NCBI GenBank assembly: GCA_002435715.1
Contig: DISD01000068.1
Coordinates: 1-64,000 of the forward strand
Length of the DNA stretch: 64,000 nucleotides
DNA from: Rhodospirillaceae bacterium UBA6219
Lineage (GTDB): Bacteria > Pseudomonadota > Alphaproteobacteria > Rhodospirillales > Magnetospirillaceae
Reading direction: 5' to 3'
A program made the translations under genes and the position numbers. The notes under the pieces were generated by a model. That model was not told where the DNA came from and did no database searches. It saw nothing but the letters and a program-made list of their open reading frames with translations. How positions within the stretch are numbered: position 1 is the stretch's first letter; each line of letters starts with the position of its first letter. This document shows, one piece after another, positions 1-8,566 of this stretch.

Positions 1-19
1 CCGGCAAACCCGGGGCGGT

Positions 20-529
20 TCACAGTTTCAAGATGTCGAGCTCGCGTTTGGACAGGCTGGCCAAGGCGGCGTTGGATTCGGTGGCCGTGTCGTCGCCTTT
101 GGTCTTGGCGTGCTGGTAATCGAACAAGAAGGGGGGGACGTATTTTTCCCCCGACAGCACCAGACGCAAAACCCCGATGATGGTTTCGCCGCGCATGGTC
201 TTGGGGATGAAGCCCTTGGCGCCGGCTTCGATGGAATGATAGGCGTCGGCGGGATGGGTCGAACCCGACAAGATGACCACCGGGACCGTGGGGTGGGCCT
301 TCAGCATGGCCGACAGACCGTTCAGGCCGTCCATTCCCGGCATGTTGAGGTCCAAGATGGTCAGGCCCAAATGCGGACATTGGTCGGCTTTGTTCAGGGC
401 TTCTTCCAGGCTGCCGGCTTCCACCACCCGGGCGTTGTCGGCGACCCTTTCCAGGAACGGCGCCAAACCGTCGCGGACCATGGCGTGGTCGTCGGCAAGC
501 AGGATGTCCACGGCCTCAGTCTCCTTCAT
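20..529 (-). CDS. NarL/LuxR-type response regulator, truncated in its HTH
   Basis: This encodes a receiver domain (about residues 7-125) with the acidic pair ADDH, the phospho-acceptor in LDLNMPGMDG, and FIPKT carrying the conserved lysine. The LuxR-type HTH begins at SKRELDILKL, then meets an in-frame TGA at 20-22; the bases beyond still read GLP, as in the sister regulator, so the DNA-binding part appears to have been cut off. It overlaps the DHp-like gene 516..713. Translation could start at ATG 529, or at GTG 511, which has AAGGAG upstream. It is closely similar to the intact regulator at 25738..26418. Without the HTH it could act only as a phosphate sink or protein-binding receiver. Sequence error is an alternative explanation. 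Confidence 0.7.
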   Translation of the reverse strand: MKETEAVDILLADDHAMVRDGLAPFLERVADNARVVEAGSLEEALNKADQCPHLGLTILDLNMPGMDGLNGLSAMLKAHPTVPVVILSGSTHPADAYHSIEAGAKGFIPKTMRGETIIGVLRLVLSGEKYVPPFLFDYQHAKTKGDDTATESNAALASLSKRELDILKL

Positions 530-713
530 CCGATGATTGGCCGGCGACCAGATCGGTCAGATGCTCGACTTGAGAAAGGATGGCGTTGATCCGTTTGTTC
601 AGGCGTTCAGGGTCCAATCGGCCTTCGCTTTGTTCGAAAGCCAGGGCTTCCGCCGCCAGACGGATGATGTGCAGGGATTGGTTGGCGTCGTGGATGAAGG
701 CCCGCGTCACCAT
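516..713 (-). CDS. Isolated DHp (HisKA)-like peptide, 65 aa
   Basis: The peptide starts MVTRAFIHDANQSLHIIRLA, which matches the H-box of the neighbouring kinases (HELNQPL, HDFGQPLNIIRL, HELSQPLNIIRL). A second helix follows (RLNKRINAILSQVEHLTDLV), as in a dimerisation/histidine phosphotransfer hairpin. There is no ATP-binding domain. It lies between two response regulators, starting 12 nt after the upstream regulator's stop and overlapping the next one. The inferred role is a stand-alone phosphotransfer or dimer-titrating partner for the kinase at 1414..4809; alternatively it is the relic of a kinase. No clear ribosome binding site precedes ATG 713. Confidence 0.55.
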   Translation of the reverse strand: MVTRAFIHDANQSLHIIRLAAEALAFEQSEGRLDPERLNKRINAILSQVEHLTDLVAGQSSDEGD

Positions 714-724
714 GGGTCAGGAAT

Positions 725-1355
725 CTACAAGGCTTCGGTGTCGACCAGGATACGCATAGCCTGCAAGCGGTTCTGCACACCCAGTTTACGGAACATGTTG
801 CCCAGATGGGACTTGACGGTGACTTCGCTGACGTCCAGCGATCACCTTGTTGGGCAAACCTTCGCGCAGCAAATGCAAGATGTCGCGCTCACGCGGGGTC
901 AGGCGGCCCAGCAAGTCGCCGGCGCCAGACTTTTCCGCAGCGCTGCCGACGCCGGAAGCGCCATCCATCAGCATGGACGGAATGAAGCGTTCGCCCGACA
1001 GCACCAGTTGCAGGGCCGAAACCATGGCGGAACCGGACAGATGCTTGGGGATGAAGCCGTCGGCCCCCAGGCGCATGGCTTCCAGCACGTGCTCGCGATC
1101 GGCGACGGCGGACAAGATGACGCAACGAATCTTGGGGAACTTGGTCTTGACCGTGGTCAGGCCTTGAAAGCCGTTCATGCCCGGCATCTTGATGTCAAGG
1201 ATCAGCAGGTCCAAAGCGGAATCGGCTTCGATCAGGGCGAAGGCTTCGGTAAATGAACCGGCCTCTTGGACGATGATGCCAGGAGAGATCTTTTCAATGA
1301 AAGGCCGCAGCCCTTCACGAAGCATGACGTGATCGTCAGCAAGAATAACGCGCAT
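725..1355 (-). pseudogene. NarL/LuxR-type response regulator with frameshift in the HTH
   Basis: A complete receiver domain (ADDHVM, LILDIKMPGMNG, GFIPKH) is followed by a LuxR-type HTH reading TPRERDILHLLREGLPNKVIA. At about 836-843 the frame is lost, apparently by a 2-base deletion; another frame then gives LDVSEVTVKSHLGNMFRKLG and ends at TAG 725-727, exactly the expected end of the family. The start ATG 1355 has GGGAGGTAAGG just upstream. As written, the product would have an unrelated tail and stop at 786. It follows the kinase 1414..4809 by 58 nt and is probably in its operon. Either a genuine pseudogene or a sequencing error. Confidence 0.75.
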
Positions 1356-1413
1356 GACCTTACCTCCCACCCTTCTGTGTTACGTCTTTGGACGGAGGTG
1401 CGCAAGCAAAACC

Positions 1414-4400
1414 TTATGCCAATGTGTCGTCACCCAGACATTCCTCGACGTATGCTGCGACATTGGTGGTGGCGGTTTCAGCCGGCAACACCAAGGTCGC
1501 GCCCCTCGACACCGCTTGCCGTGACTGGTCCGGGCTTAGTTCCGCTAGGGCCAGCAAGGGGATGTCGGGATTTTGCTCGGCACATTCCTCGATGCTGACC
1601 AAGATGTCCGGCCAGGTTCCCGTCACCAGGCTGGCTTCGGCTTGGTCGGGGCTGTCGGCCGCGTCCCAGAAGGGGGGGCAGATGAAGTCGTCGGGAACCT
1701 GCAGATAAATCCGGCGCCGTAACGGCGGCAGATGCAGGCGGAGGGTGGCGCCGGGGCTTTGTTCGTCGATGCACAAAGTCCCGTCCATTTCGGCGATCAC
1801 CCCCATGGCGATGGGCAGGCCCAGGCCGCGCCCTGTCCCATTCATCACCGCCTGACGGATTTCGGGAGCCATACCGGGGCCGTTATCGGCGATGACGATG
1901 TCGATTCCCCCTTGTGGCGACGCGTCGCACGAGACCGTCAGGGTGGCGCGCCAGGGCGGAACTTGGGCATGGCGGGCCAAGGCTTCGCTGCCCAAGGCCT
2001 GGCAGGCGTTCTGCAACAACTGACGCAAACCTTCCTCGAAGCGCAGGGGATAGCCACTGACCCGGGGCAGGCCGGTTTTGGCGTGCCAGAGAAAGGCGAT
2101 GTCTTGCATGCGCACCTGGTCCTGGATTTCCGACAGCATGCGGCGCAGCGACGTCATGGCGTCGAAACGTTGCCGGGGGATCTTCGGCCGTCGGGTCGAT
2201 GCCACCAGCTTGTTGGCCATCTCCTGCATGCGCCCGCATTGTTCCAAGGTCGAGTTCAGGCCGCGGCGTTGGCGGTCGTCGCCCTGGAACCCATCCAGCA
2301 GGTTTTCGACGTTCAGCCGGATGATGTTCAGCGGTTGGCCGAAATCATGGGCCAGATGGGCGGTCAATTCGCCCATCTGCCACAAGCGCAGGGCCGGAGA
2401 GGTGGTGGCGGCCAAGTCCTGGGGCGGCGCCATGGTGGGCGTGTCCTCGTTTTCCGGGGCAGGGGGCGGCGCCTTGCCGGACAGGACGCGTTCCACCGTT
2501 TGCCCCAATTCGTCCAGGATCAGGGGCTTGTTCAGCCGGGCCACCGGGCCTTCGCTGGCCGGCGGCAGCGGCATGGTGCCGCCTGACATCATGATCGCCG
2601 GCAACCCCGGCTGCAGATTGCGCAGATGGGAAATCAGCACGTTGCCGTCCATGCCGGGCATGCGCTGGTCGGTCAGCACCAGATCGAAACGCTGGTTGCG
2701 GGCCAGTTCCTGGGCGTCGAGCGGCGAAATGGCGGTGACCACGTCATAACCGCGGGCCGCCAGGAAATCGTTCAGGCATTCCACCGCCAAGGGTTCGTCG
2801 TCCACCACCAGGATCCGTCGCTGGCGCGGCGGCGGCGGCGCCACGTCTTCTGGCTGTAACGGGCTGTCGGACAGCGGCCAGACGGCGCAGAACTCGGCGC
2901 CGTCGCCTTGGTTGCGGCCATGTAATTGCCCGCCCATGGCGGCGATGATGTTCATGCTGGCCGACAGCCCCAATCCGGTTCCGTCGCCATCGCGTTTGGT
3001 GGTGAAGAACGGCATGAACACCCGCGGCCACAAATCTTCGCGGACGCCGCCGCCATTGTCGCGAACGAACAAGGCGAGCTGCTGCGGCGTCACCCGCAGC
3101 TCGACCTGGACCTGTCGTGAGCGTGGCGGCCGCCGGGCGCAGACGGCGTCGCGGGCGTTACTGAGAAGCGCGATCATCACCTGTTCCAACTGGGTCGGCT
3201 GGCCGGTCAGTTGGGGACAATGGGCGGGCAGGTCCACCTGCAAGATGATGTCGTCCAGGATCAATTGCTGACGCATCAGATCGACGGCGGCGTTGATCGG
3301 TTCCAGCGGCGAGAAGGGGTGGCGTTCTTCGTCGCCGCCGCGCACGAAAGACCGCAAATGGGCGATCATGTCGGCCATGCGCGACGCCTGTTCGATCATC
3401 ACCGCCAATTTCGGGCCAACCCCGCCGGTGGGGATGTCGCCCCGCAGCAATTTGTCGGCGGTGTTTTCCGCCGTCATGCGCAGGATGGACAAGGGCTGGT
3501 TCAATTCATGCGCCACTTCCGAGGCGATCTGTCCCAAGGTGGCCAGACGTGCCGTGCGCACCATTTCGTCCTCGGCCTGTTTTTGTTGGGTCAGGTCGAT
3601 GATGGTGCCGATCAGTCCGGCGGTGTTGCCGTCGGGGCCGGCGAAGGTGGCTTTGACGATGGCGATGCGCCGCATGGAGCCGTCACCCCAGCGGAAGGTG
3701 GTCTCGTAGCGCTGGATCCCGCCATTGGCCAGCAATTCCAGGTCGCGGCGGCTGAATTCGGCGGCTTTCTCGGGGGTGTAGGTTTCCGTCAGGGTCTTGC
3801 CGACGATGGCATCCCTGGGCTTGCCCACGGCTTCGGCGAAAGCGCCGTTGCAGCCCAGATAAACCAAGTCGGTGTTCTTGTAGAAGACCGGAAACGGCAA
3901 GGCGTCGATCAATGTTTGCTTGAAAGCCAATTCGGCTTGCAAGGTCGCCTCGAAATGCTTGCGTTCGGTGATCTCGCGGCGAATGGCGACGCGGCCCCCT
4001 TCGGCGGTGGACCGTTCGACGATTTCCAGCCAGCGGCCGTCATCCAGCATCTGCTCGAAGGCGCCGTCCTTGGGATGGCGATGCTTTTCCATCCTTTCAC
4101 GAACCCAAGCCTCGACCTTTCGGGGATCGACCCCCTGATATTGACCGCGACTGGCGCTGACCCGCAGCAATTCCTCGAAGCTGACGCCGGGGCGGATGAT
4201 GTCGGTGATGGTCGGATAGATGTCCAGATAGCGACTGTTGAAAGCAACCAGCCGGTCTTGGCCGTCGAAAACCGAAAAGCCGTCGCCGCTGCTTTCCAGG
4301 GCATCCATCAGACGGGCTTGGGCGGCGCGCAATTCGGCTTCGCCACGGGCCAGCTCCTGCTCGTCCCGATGCCGACGGGTGACGTCGATGCACGATCCCA

Positions 4401-4809
4401 CCACTTCGATGCGGTTGCCTTGTTCGTCGCGGATGGCGCGACATTCGTCATGCAGCCAGACCCAGCGGCCATCCTTGGTCCGCATGCGGTATTCCATTTC
4501 GATCTGATCGACCTGGTTCAACTGACGAAGGGTGGCGACACAGCGCTCGCGGTCCTCGGCATGCAAATGGTCCCGCCAGAATTCCGGGTTCGCCATGACT
4601 TCGGCGGGGGTGTACCCCAACAGGTCTTGGACGTTGCCCCCCACATAGGTCAGCTGCGACGGGATCAGACCGGTCTGGGCATAAATGATGGCCGGGACCA
4701 TTTCCAGCAAGGCGTCGGGGCGTTCGACCCGGGGCAGGGTCGGGTTGCCGCTGTCGCGGAACGCTTTCCAGGCGGCTTGCCAACGACGCTTCAGGCCGTT
4801 GCCGGTCAT
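1414..4809 (-). CDS. Hybrid PAS sensor kinase with two kinase modules
   Basis: This 1131-residue soluble kinase has three PAS domains (about 35-150, 165-285, 292-415), a first HisKA (SEVAHELNQPLSIL, H near 438) and HATPase (N-box SNARDAV, DNGGGV, GTGLGLS), a receiver (LVVDDE, LVLTDQRMPGMDG, about 675-795), then a second HisKA (LAHDFGQPLNIIRL, about 830) and second HATPase (LQNACQAL, DNGPGM, GRGLGLP). The last 90 residues look like a receiver fold lacking the phospho-aspartate. No membrane segment is visible, so it should sense a cytoplasmic signal. GGGAG precedes ATG 4809. It probably phosphorylates the two downstream NarL-type regulators, whose HTH domains are broken here. Confidence 0.88.
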   Translation of the reverse strand: MTGNGLKRRWQAAWKAFRDSGNPTLPRVERPDALLEMVPAIIYAQTGLIPSQLTYVGGNVQDLLGYTPAEVMANPEFWRDHLHAEDRERCVATLRQLNQVDQIEMEYRMRTKDGRWVWLHDECRAIRDEQGNRIEVVGSCIDVTRRHRDEQELARGEAELRAAQARLMDALESSGDGFSVFDGQDRLVAFNSRYLDIYPTITDIIRPGVSFEELLRVSASRGQYQGVDPRKVEAWVRERMEKHRHPKDGAFEQMLDDGRWLEIVERSTAEGGRVAIRREITERKHFEATLQAELAFKQTLIDALPFPVFYKNTDLVYLGCNGAFAEAVGKPRDAIVGKTLTETYTPEKAAEFSRRDLELLANGGIQRYETTFRWGDGSMRRIAIVKATFAGPDGNTAGLIGTIIDLTQQKQAEDEMVRTARLATLGQIASEVAHELNQPLSILRMTAENTADKLLRGDIPTGGVGPKLAVMIEQASRMADMIAHLRSFVRGGDEERHPFSPLEPINAAVDLMRQQLILDDIILQVDLPAHCPQLTGQPTQLEQVMIALLSNARDAVCARRPPRSRQVQVELRVTPQQLALFVRDNGGGVREDLWPRVFMPFFTTKRDGDGTGLGLSASMNIIAAMGGQLHGRNQGDGAEFCAVWPLSDSPLQPEDVAPPPPRQRRILVVDDEPLAVECLNDFLAARGYDVVTAISPLDAQELARNQRFDLVLTDQRMPGMDGNVLISHLRNLQPGLPAIMMSGGTMPLPPASEGPVARLNKPLILDELGQTVERVLSGKAPPPAPENEDTPTMAPPQDLAATTSPALRLWQMGELTAHLAHDFGQPLNIIRLNVENLLDGFQGDDRQRRGLNSTLEQCGRMQEMANKLVASTRRPKIPRQRFDAMTSLRRMLSEIQDQVRMQDIAFLWHAKTGLPRVSGYPLRFEEGLRQLLQNACQALGSEALARHAQVPPWRATLTVSCDASPQGGIDIVIADNGPGMAPEIRQAVMNGTGRGLGLPIAMGVIAEMDGTLCIDEQSPGATLRLHLPPLRRRIYLQVPDDFICPPFWDAADSPDQAEASLVTGTWPDILVSIEECAEQNPDIPLLALAELSPDQSRQAVSRGATLVLPAETATTNVAAYVEECLGDDTLA

Positions 4810-4882
4810 GGGGGACTCCCTTGCGGGGATAAGGTCACGCCATTGTGCGGCCTGGGGCGGCGGCGATCAACCGTCAGGCGTG

Positions 4883-6286
4883 TCAGGACGCGGGAAATCG
4901 TAACACCAGACGCAGGCCGGGCTGGTTGTCTTCCAAGGACAAGCTGGCCCCATGCAGGCGCGAGACGGCGCTGACCAGCGACAGGCCCAATCCGTTGCCC
5001 GGGGTGGTGCGGGTGGAATCCAGGCGGACGAAGCGTTCCAACACCCGGCTGCGCTGGTCGGCGGGAATGCCGGGGCCGGAATCGGCGACGGCGATGGTGA
5101 CGCGGCCGTCGTCTTGTTTGACTTCCACCGTCACGTTGCCGCCTTCCGGAGTGTATTTGACGGCGTTGTCCACCATGTTGGCCAAGGCTTGGAACAGCAG
5201 ATGGCGGTCACCCGACACTTCCAGGCCGGCCTGGGCCCGGCAGCACAAGCCGACATTCTTTTCCTCGGCCAGGGGCTCGTACAATTCGGTCACGTCCTCG
5301 GCCAGCCGCGCCGGGTCCAAGGGTTCGAAAGAATGCAGGCGCTGGCCCGATTCGGCGTTGGCGATGGTCAGGATGGCGTTGAAGGTGGCCAAGATGTTGT
5401 CGGCCTCGGCCAAGGTTTCTTCCAGGGTCCGGCGCAGGGAATCGCAATCGGCTTCCGACAGCAGCGCCACGTCGATGCGCGAGCGTAGGCGGTTCAGCGG
5501 CGTGCGCAAATCGTGGGCGACGTTGTCGGTCACCGTGCGGATGCTTTCCACCAATCGTTCGATTTCGTCCATCATCTCGTTGAATCCGGCCGAGAGTTGG
5601 TCGAATTCGTCCCGCGTGCCGCTGATCCGCATGCGGCTTTTCATGTCGCCGCCGATGATGCGCCGTGCCGTGCGGTTCATGGCTTCCACCCGTTGCAGCA
5701 TGTGGCGGCTGGTGAAATAGCCGCCGACGATGCCCAGCAGGATGGTCAGCGCCAACCCCCAGCCCAGGGCCCGGTTGATGGCCGACTTGACGCGCTTGGC
5801 TTCGTGCAGCGAGCGGCCGACCAGCAATTGATGCTCGTCGGGCAGGAAATAGGTGCGGCCCAGCACTTCGGTGGCGAAGTTTTCCGATCCCATGCGTTCG
5901 ATGGAAAAGCGGATCCAACCCGCCGAATCGATGTCTTCCGCCGGCCAGCCGTAAAGATTGCCGGCGATGCGCACGCCGCCCGGTCCGGTCAGCAGATAGA
6001 CGGCGCGGCGGTCCAGATCCTCGCTGGCACGGCCGGCGATGACTTCGGCCAGACCACGAATACCGCGCGCCCGATATTGTTCGGACAGGCCGGTGGCCTC
6101 GGCCTCGACGGTTTCCTGGACCTGCCACTCGATGAACACCGAGGTGCTCCACGACACCAAGGCCAACAGCGCCATGGCCGAGACGGTGAAGATGCCCAGG
6201 TACGACAGCGCCAGCCGAAAGGTGGTGGCGCGCAGCAGCGGCGGTAATTGCAGGTTAGCGTGCGGCACGAAGGGTGTATCCGGCAC
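4883..6286 (-). CDS. Membrane sensor histidine kinase (HAMP-HisKA-HATPase)
   Basis: A 467-residue transmembrane kinase: TM1 around residues 24-48, a short periplasmic domain to about 160, TM2 (ALGWGLALTILLGIVGGYF), HAMP, HisKA with VAHDLRTPLNRL, and HATPase with NAVKYT, DSGPGIP and GNGLGLSLV. The reading frame opens at GTG 6286 and overlaps the end of the OmpR-type regulator by 32 nt; a later GTG at 6268 is possible. The pair resembles heavy-metal or envelope-stress systems of the OmpR family, but nothing in the sensor domain identifies the ligand. Confidence 0.88.
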   Translation of the reverse strand: MPDTPFVPHANLQLPPLLRATTFRLALSYLGIFTVSAMALLALVSWSTSVFIEWQVQETVEAEATGLSEQYRARGIRGLAEVIAGRASEDLDRRAVYLLTGPGGVRIAGNLYGWPAEDIDSAGWIRFSIERMGSENFATEVLGRTYFLPDEHQLLVGRSLHEAKRVKSAINRALGWGLALTILLGIVGGYFTSRHMLQRVEAMNRTARRIIGGDMKSRMRISGTRDEFDQLSAGFNEMMDEIERLVESIRTVTDNVAHDLRTPLNRLRSRIDVALLSEADCDSLRRTLEETLAEADNILATFNAILTIANAESGQRLHSFEPLDPARLAEDVTELYEPLAEEKNVGLCCRAQAGLEVSGDRHLLFQALANMVDNAVKYTPEGGNVTVEVKQDDGRVTIAVADSGPGIPADQRSRVLERFVRLDSTRTTPGNGLGLSLVSAVSRLHGASLSLEDNQPGLRLVLRFPAS

Positions 6287-6932
6287 CGCGCACGGTATGG
6301 ATCAGCGGTTGGTCGAAATCCTTGTCCACCTTCTGCCGCAGACGGCTGATATGGACGTCGATCAGATTGGTCTGGGGGTCGAAATGATATTCCCAGACGT
6401 TCTCCAGCAACATGGTGCGGGTGACCACCTGGCCGGCATGGCGCATCAGATATTCCAGCAATCGGAACTCGCGCGGTTGCAGGTCGATGTCCTGGCCGGA
6501 TCGGCTGACGGTGCGGGCCAGCAGATCCATTTCCAGGTCTTCCACCTTCAGGCGGGTTTCCGGCTGGCTGGCCGAGGTGCGTCGGCCCAAGGCCTCGATG
6601 CGGGCCAGCAATTCGGCGAAGGCATAGGGCTTGACCAGGTAATCGTCGCCCCCGGCCTTCAATCCCTTGACCCGGTCGTCCACTTTGCCGAGCGCCGACA
6701 GGATCAGCACCGGGGTGGTGTTGCCGGCGCCGCGGATGGTCTGCACGATGGTCAGGCCGTCGACGCCCGGCAGCATGCGGTCGACCACCATGGCGTCATA
6801 GCGTTCGGTGGTGGCCAGGAACAGGCCGTCGGTGCCGTTTCCGGCCTGGTCGACATTGTGGCCGGCTTCCTTCAAGCCCTTGGCCAGATAGGCCGAGGCT
6901 TCCTGGTCGTCCTCGATGATCAGAATACGCAT
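6255..6932 (-). CDS. OmpR-family response regulator
   Basis: A 225-residue regulator with an N-terminal receiver (LIIEDD, VVDRMLPGVDG, YLVKPY) and a C-terminal winged helix (LLEYLMRHAGQVVTRTMLLENVW, DVHISRLRQKVD, IHTVRGAGYTL). The start is ATG 6932 because the receiver begins there; the upstream extension of the frame is low-complexity and unlike the family. Cotranscribed with and overlapping the kinase at 4883..6286. No direct target site can be named. Confidence 0.9.
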   Translation of the reverse strand: MRILIIEDDQEASAYLAKGLKEAGHNVDQAGNGTDGLFLATTERYDAMVVDRMLPGVDGLTIVQTIRGAGNTTPVLILSALGKVDDRVKGLKAGGDDYLVKPYAFAELLARIEALGRRTSASQPETRLKVEDLEMDLLARTVSRSGQDIDLQPREFRLLEYLMRHAGQVVTRTMLLENVWEYHFDPQTNLIDVHISRLRQKVDKDFDQPLIHTVRGAGYTLRAAR

Positions 6933-7324
6933 GGGGTGCCCTTGCTTCCGGATGTCTTCGACCTTACCCTGGCATCCCTGAATCGGAAAGCCCTTGCAGT
7001 TTTCGTTGGGGTATGGCGCCTGCGCGCCGGGACCCTGCTCCCCCAGAATCGGAAAGCCCCCGCAGCCAGGGGGAGAGCTGCGAGGGCCTTGTCCGCTGAG
7101 CCGGTAGGGGGGGACCGGCTTCGAAGTGTGGGGAGCTGTCTGGGGGGACAGAAAGCTTTCCCGGTCGGCGGAGGAGTTCGAAAACCGCCTCGGTGATTTG
7201 GGCTTACGACGGGGAGCGCTTTTTCCGTTTTCGGCCCGGTTGATCACCGTTGTTGAACACATGGTGCCAATCGGCACCTTACGCCAGCCTTGCGGCGGCA
7301 TTAATTCTTGGTAAGGTTCACCAG
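6933..7324. other. Divergent intergenic region
   Basis: No convincing gene is seen. It contains two copies of an AATCGGAAAGCCC-N-GCAG motif about 60 bp apart (near 6981 and 7047), an imperfect 10-bp inverted repeat at 7053-7082 (CCCCCGCAGC / GCTGCGAGGG) and a small palindrome GGTGCCAATCGGCACC at 7263-7278. It must hold the promoters of the OmpR-type regulator (leftwards) and of the secreted protein at 7325 (rightwards). The repeats are candidate operator sites, possibly for autoregulation, but this is unsupported beyond their symmetry. Confidence 0.45.
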
Positions 7325-7948
7325 ATGCGTCCAATTCTCATTTCGTTGCTCGTGGCCGCTATGCCGTTTTCCGCTTACGCCGCCTGCCGAGGTCCCCAGG
7401 GGCTGCCCAAGCCCGGCAACGAAGTGCCGTTGATGGAAAACCACTTCCATTACCATCCGGGCAAAGGCTTGGGCTGCGTGGTGGCCCATGACAAGGGCCA
7501 GGCGATGACCGATCACAAGGGCCCGGTCAGCTTCCTGAACTGCCTGAAGGTGGGGGCGGTGTCGGTGGGCGGCACTCTGACCGCGGTGGAAAAGTCTTTG
7601 GGACAGGCCATGGCCCAATCGGACATCGACCTGTTCACCGAAACCCGCGTCTACGAAATCCAGCAGCGCGGCGTCCTGCGCCCCCATTACGTGGTCACCT
7701 TCAAGGACGAACATGTGGTGGCGGTGCAACTGATCGGCCCGCCCATGGTGATCCCGGCAACGTTTTCCGGCCTGACCTTGGGCGACGATCAGCAAAAGGT
7801 GATCGACACCTTGGGCTTGCCGGGCGAACGCTGCCGGACCAAGACGGACGGGCCGGAAATGTGGACCTGGAACCCGTTCCCCATCGCCATCGACGTCATG
7901 GACGGCTATGTGGCGGGCATCAAGGTCACTTGGCCGAGTGCGAAATAG
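7325..7948 (+). CDS. Secreted hypothetical protein, BamE/SmpA-like
   Basis: A 207-residue protein beginning with a Sec signal peptide (MRPILISLLVAAMPFSAYA, probable cleavage before ACRG). GGTAAGG precedes ATG 7325. The mature part carries a His-rich stretch (ENHFHYHPGKG) and four cysteines. Two segments of the type LTLGDDQQKVIDTLGLPG, followed by a W-x-W strand and GYVAGIKV, recall the BamE/SmpA fold, but I cannot assign the family firmly. It is divergent from the OmpR-type regulator and could be its target. Its stop lies 4 nt from that of the convergent DUF2202 gene. Confidence 0.75.
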   Translation: MRPILISLLVAAMPFSAYAACRGPQGLPKPGNEVPLMENHFHYHPGKGLGCVVAHDKGQAMTDHKGPVSFLNCLKVGAVSVGGTLTAVEKSLGQAMAQSDIDLFTETRVYEIQQRGVLRPHYVVTFKDEHVVAVQLIGPPMVIPATFSGLTLGDDQQKVIDTLGLPGERCRTKTDGPEMWTWNPFPIAIDVMDGYVAGIKVTWPSAK

Positions 7949-7952
7949 GGTT

Positions 7953-8537
7953 TCAGCGCCCCATTCCCTGATGCGGGCCGCCCCGGTGGCGACCGTGGCC
8001 CGGCCCCATGCCGCCGCCGGAACCGCATCCTCGGCCTTGGCCGCCGCCGTGATGATGCATGGCATCCGAGCTGGCTTGCGTGGCGGCGTACGAACGTCCC
8101 GGCATGGGCTGGGCATGGCCGGTGTTTCCGCTGCTACGGTCGAGATGGCGTTGGAACGCCGGCAGGTGATTTTCCTGGGACGCCGTACGTAAATTGCCGA
8201 AAACACGCAGAACGTCGGGCTCACGGGTCATGCGTTCCAGGCGATCATACATGTCGCGGTTTTCGATTTCCGCCTGCACACCCAACGAAAACGCCTGCTG
8301 CAACGTTTCCGGTGCGGTGACCTTGCCGGCCCAGTTATCGGCGGGAATGGGCAGGCCGTGGTTGCTGAGCAGACGTTCCAAGGCGCGGGCGTGGCGGTCT
8401 TCGGAGGCGATGATGTTAACGAAAGGACGCACCGCGCCATGCCGTTCGATGATCGCGGCATAGGTGGCGCGGGCCTTGTATTCGTCGTCCAGGGCCTCGT
8501 GGATGGCGGTGATGGTGGGGGCGTCGTAACGGGACAT
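7953..8537 (-). CDS. DUF2202-like ferritin-fold protein with His/Gly-rich tail
   Basis: 194 residues. Residues 1-130 form a four-helix, ferritin-like domain (EALDDEYKARATY, IIASEDRHARALERLL, QAEIENRDMYDRL, ASQENHLPAFQRHL) in which Glu and His are placed as in di-iron proteins of the DUF2202 class. The last 60 residues are a low-complexity tail rich in Gly, His and Met with a single Cys, suggesting metal binding. It is the last gene of a probable three-gene set with the HMA2-type and MamC-like genes, 29 nt behind the former. The inferred role is metal (iron or copper) storage or buffering; not demonstrated. Confidence 0.8.
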   Translation of the reverse strand: MSRYDAPTITAIHEALDDEYKARATYAAIIERHGAVRPFVNIIASEDRHARALERLLSNHGLPIPADNWAGKVTAPETLQQAFSLGVQAEIENRDMYDRLERMTREPDVLRVFGNLRTASQENHLPAFQRHLDRSSGNTGHAQPMPGRSYAATQASSDAMHHHGGGQGRGCGSGGGMGPGHGRHRGGPHQGMGR

Positions 8538-8566
8538 GGCAGGCTCCTTGGCGAACTGACGCTTGG

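Noticed and set aside
7053..7082. Terminator upstream of the OmpR-type regulator
   Set aside because: The stem has a mismatch and an 11-nt loop, with no T run on either strand, and lies before a start and not after a stop.
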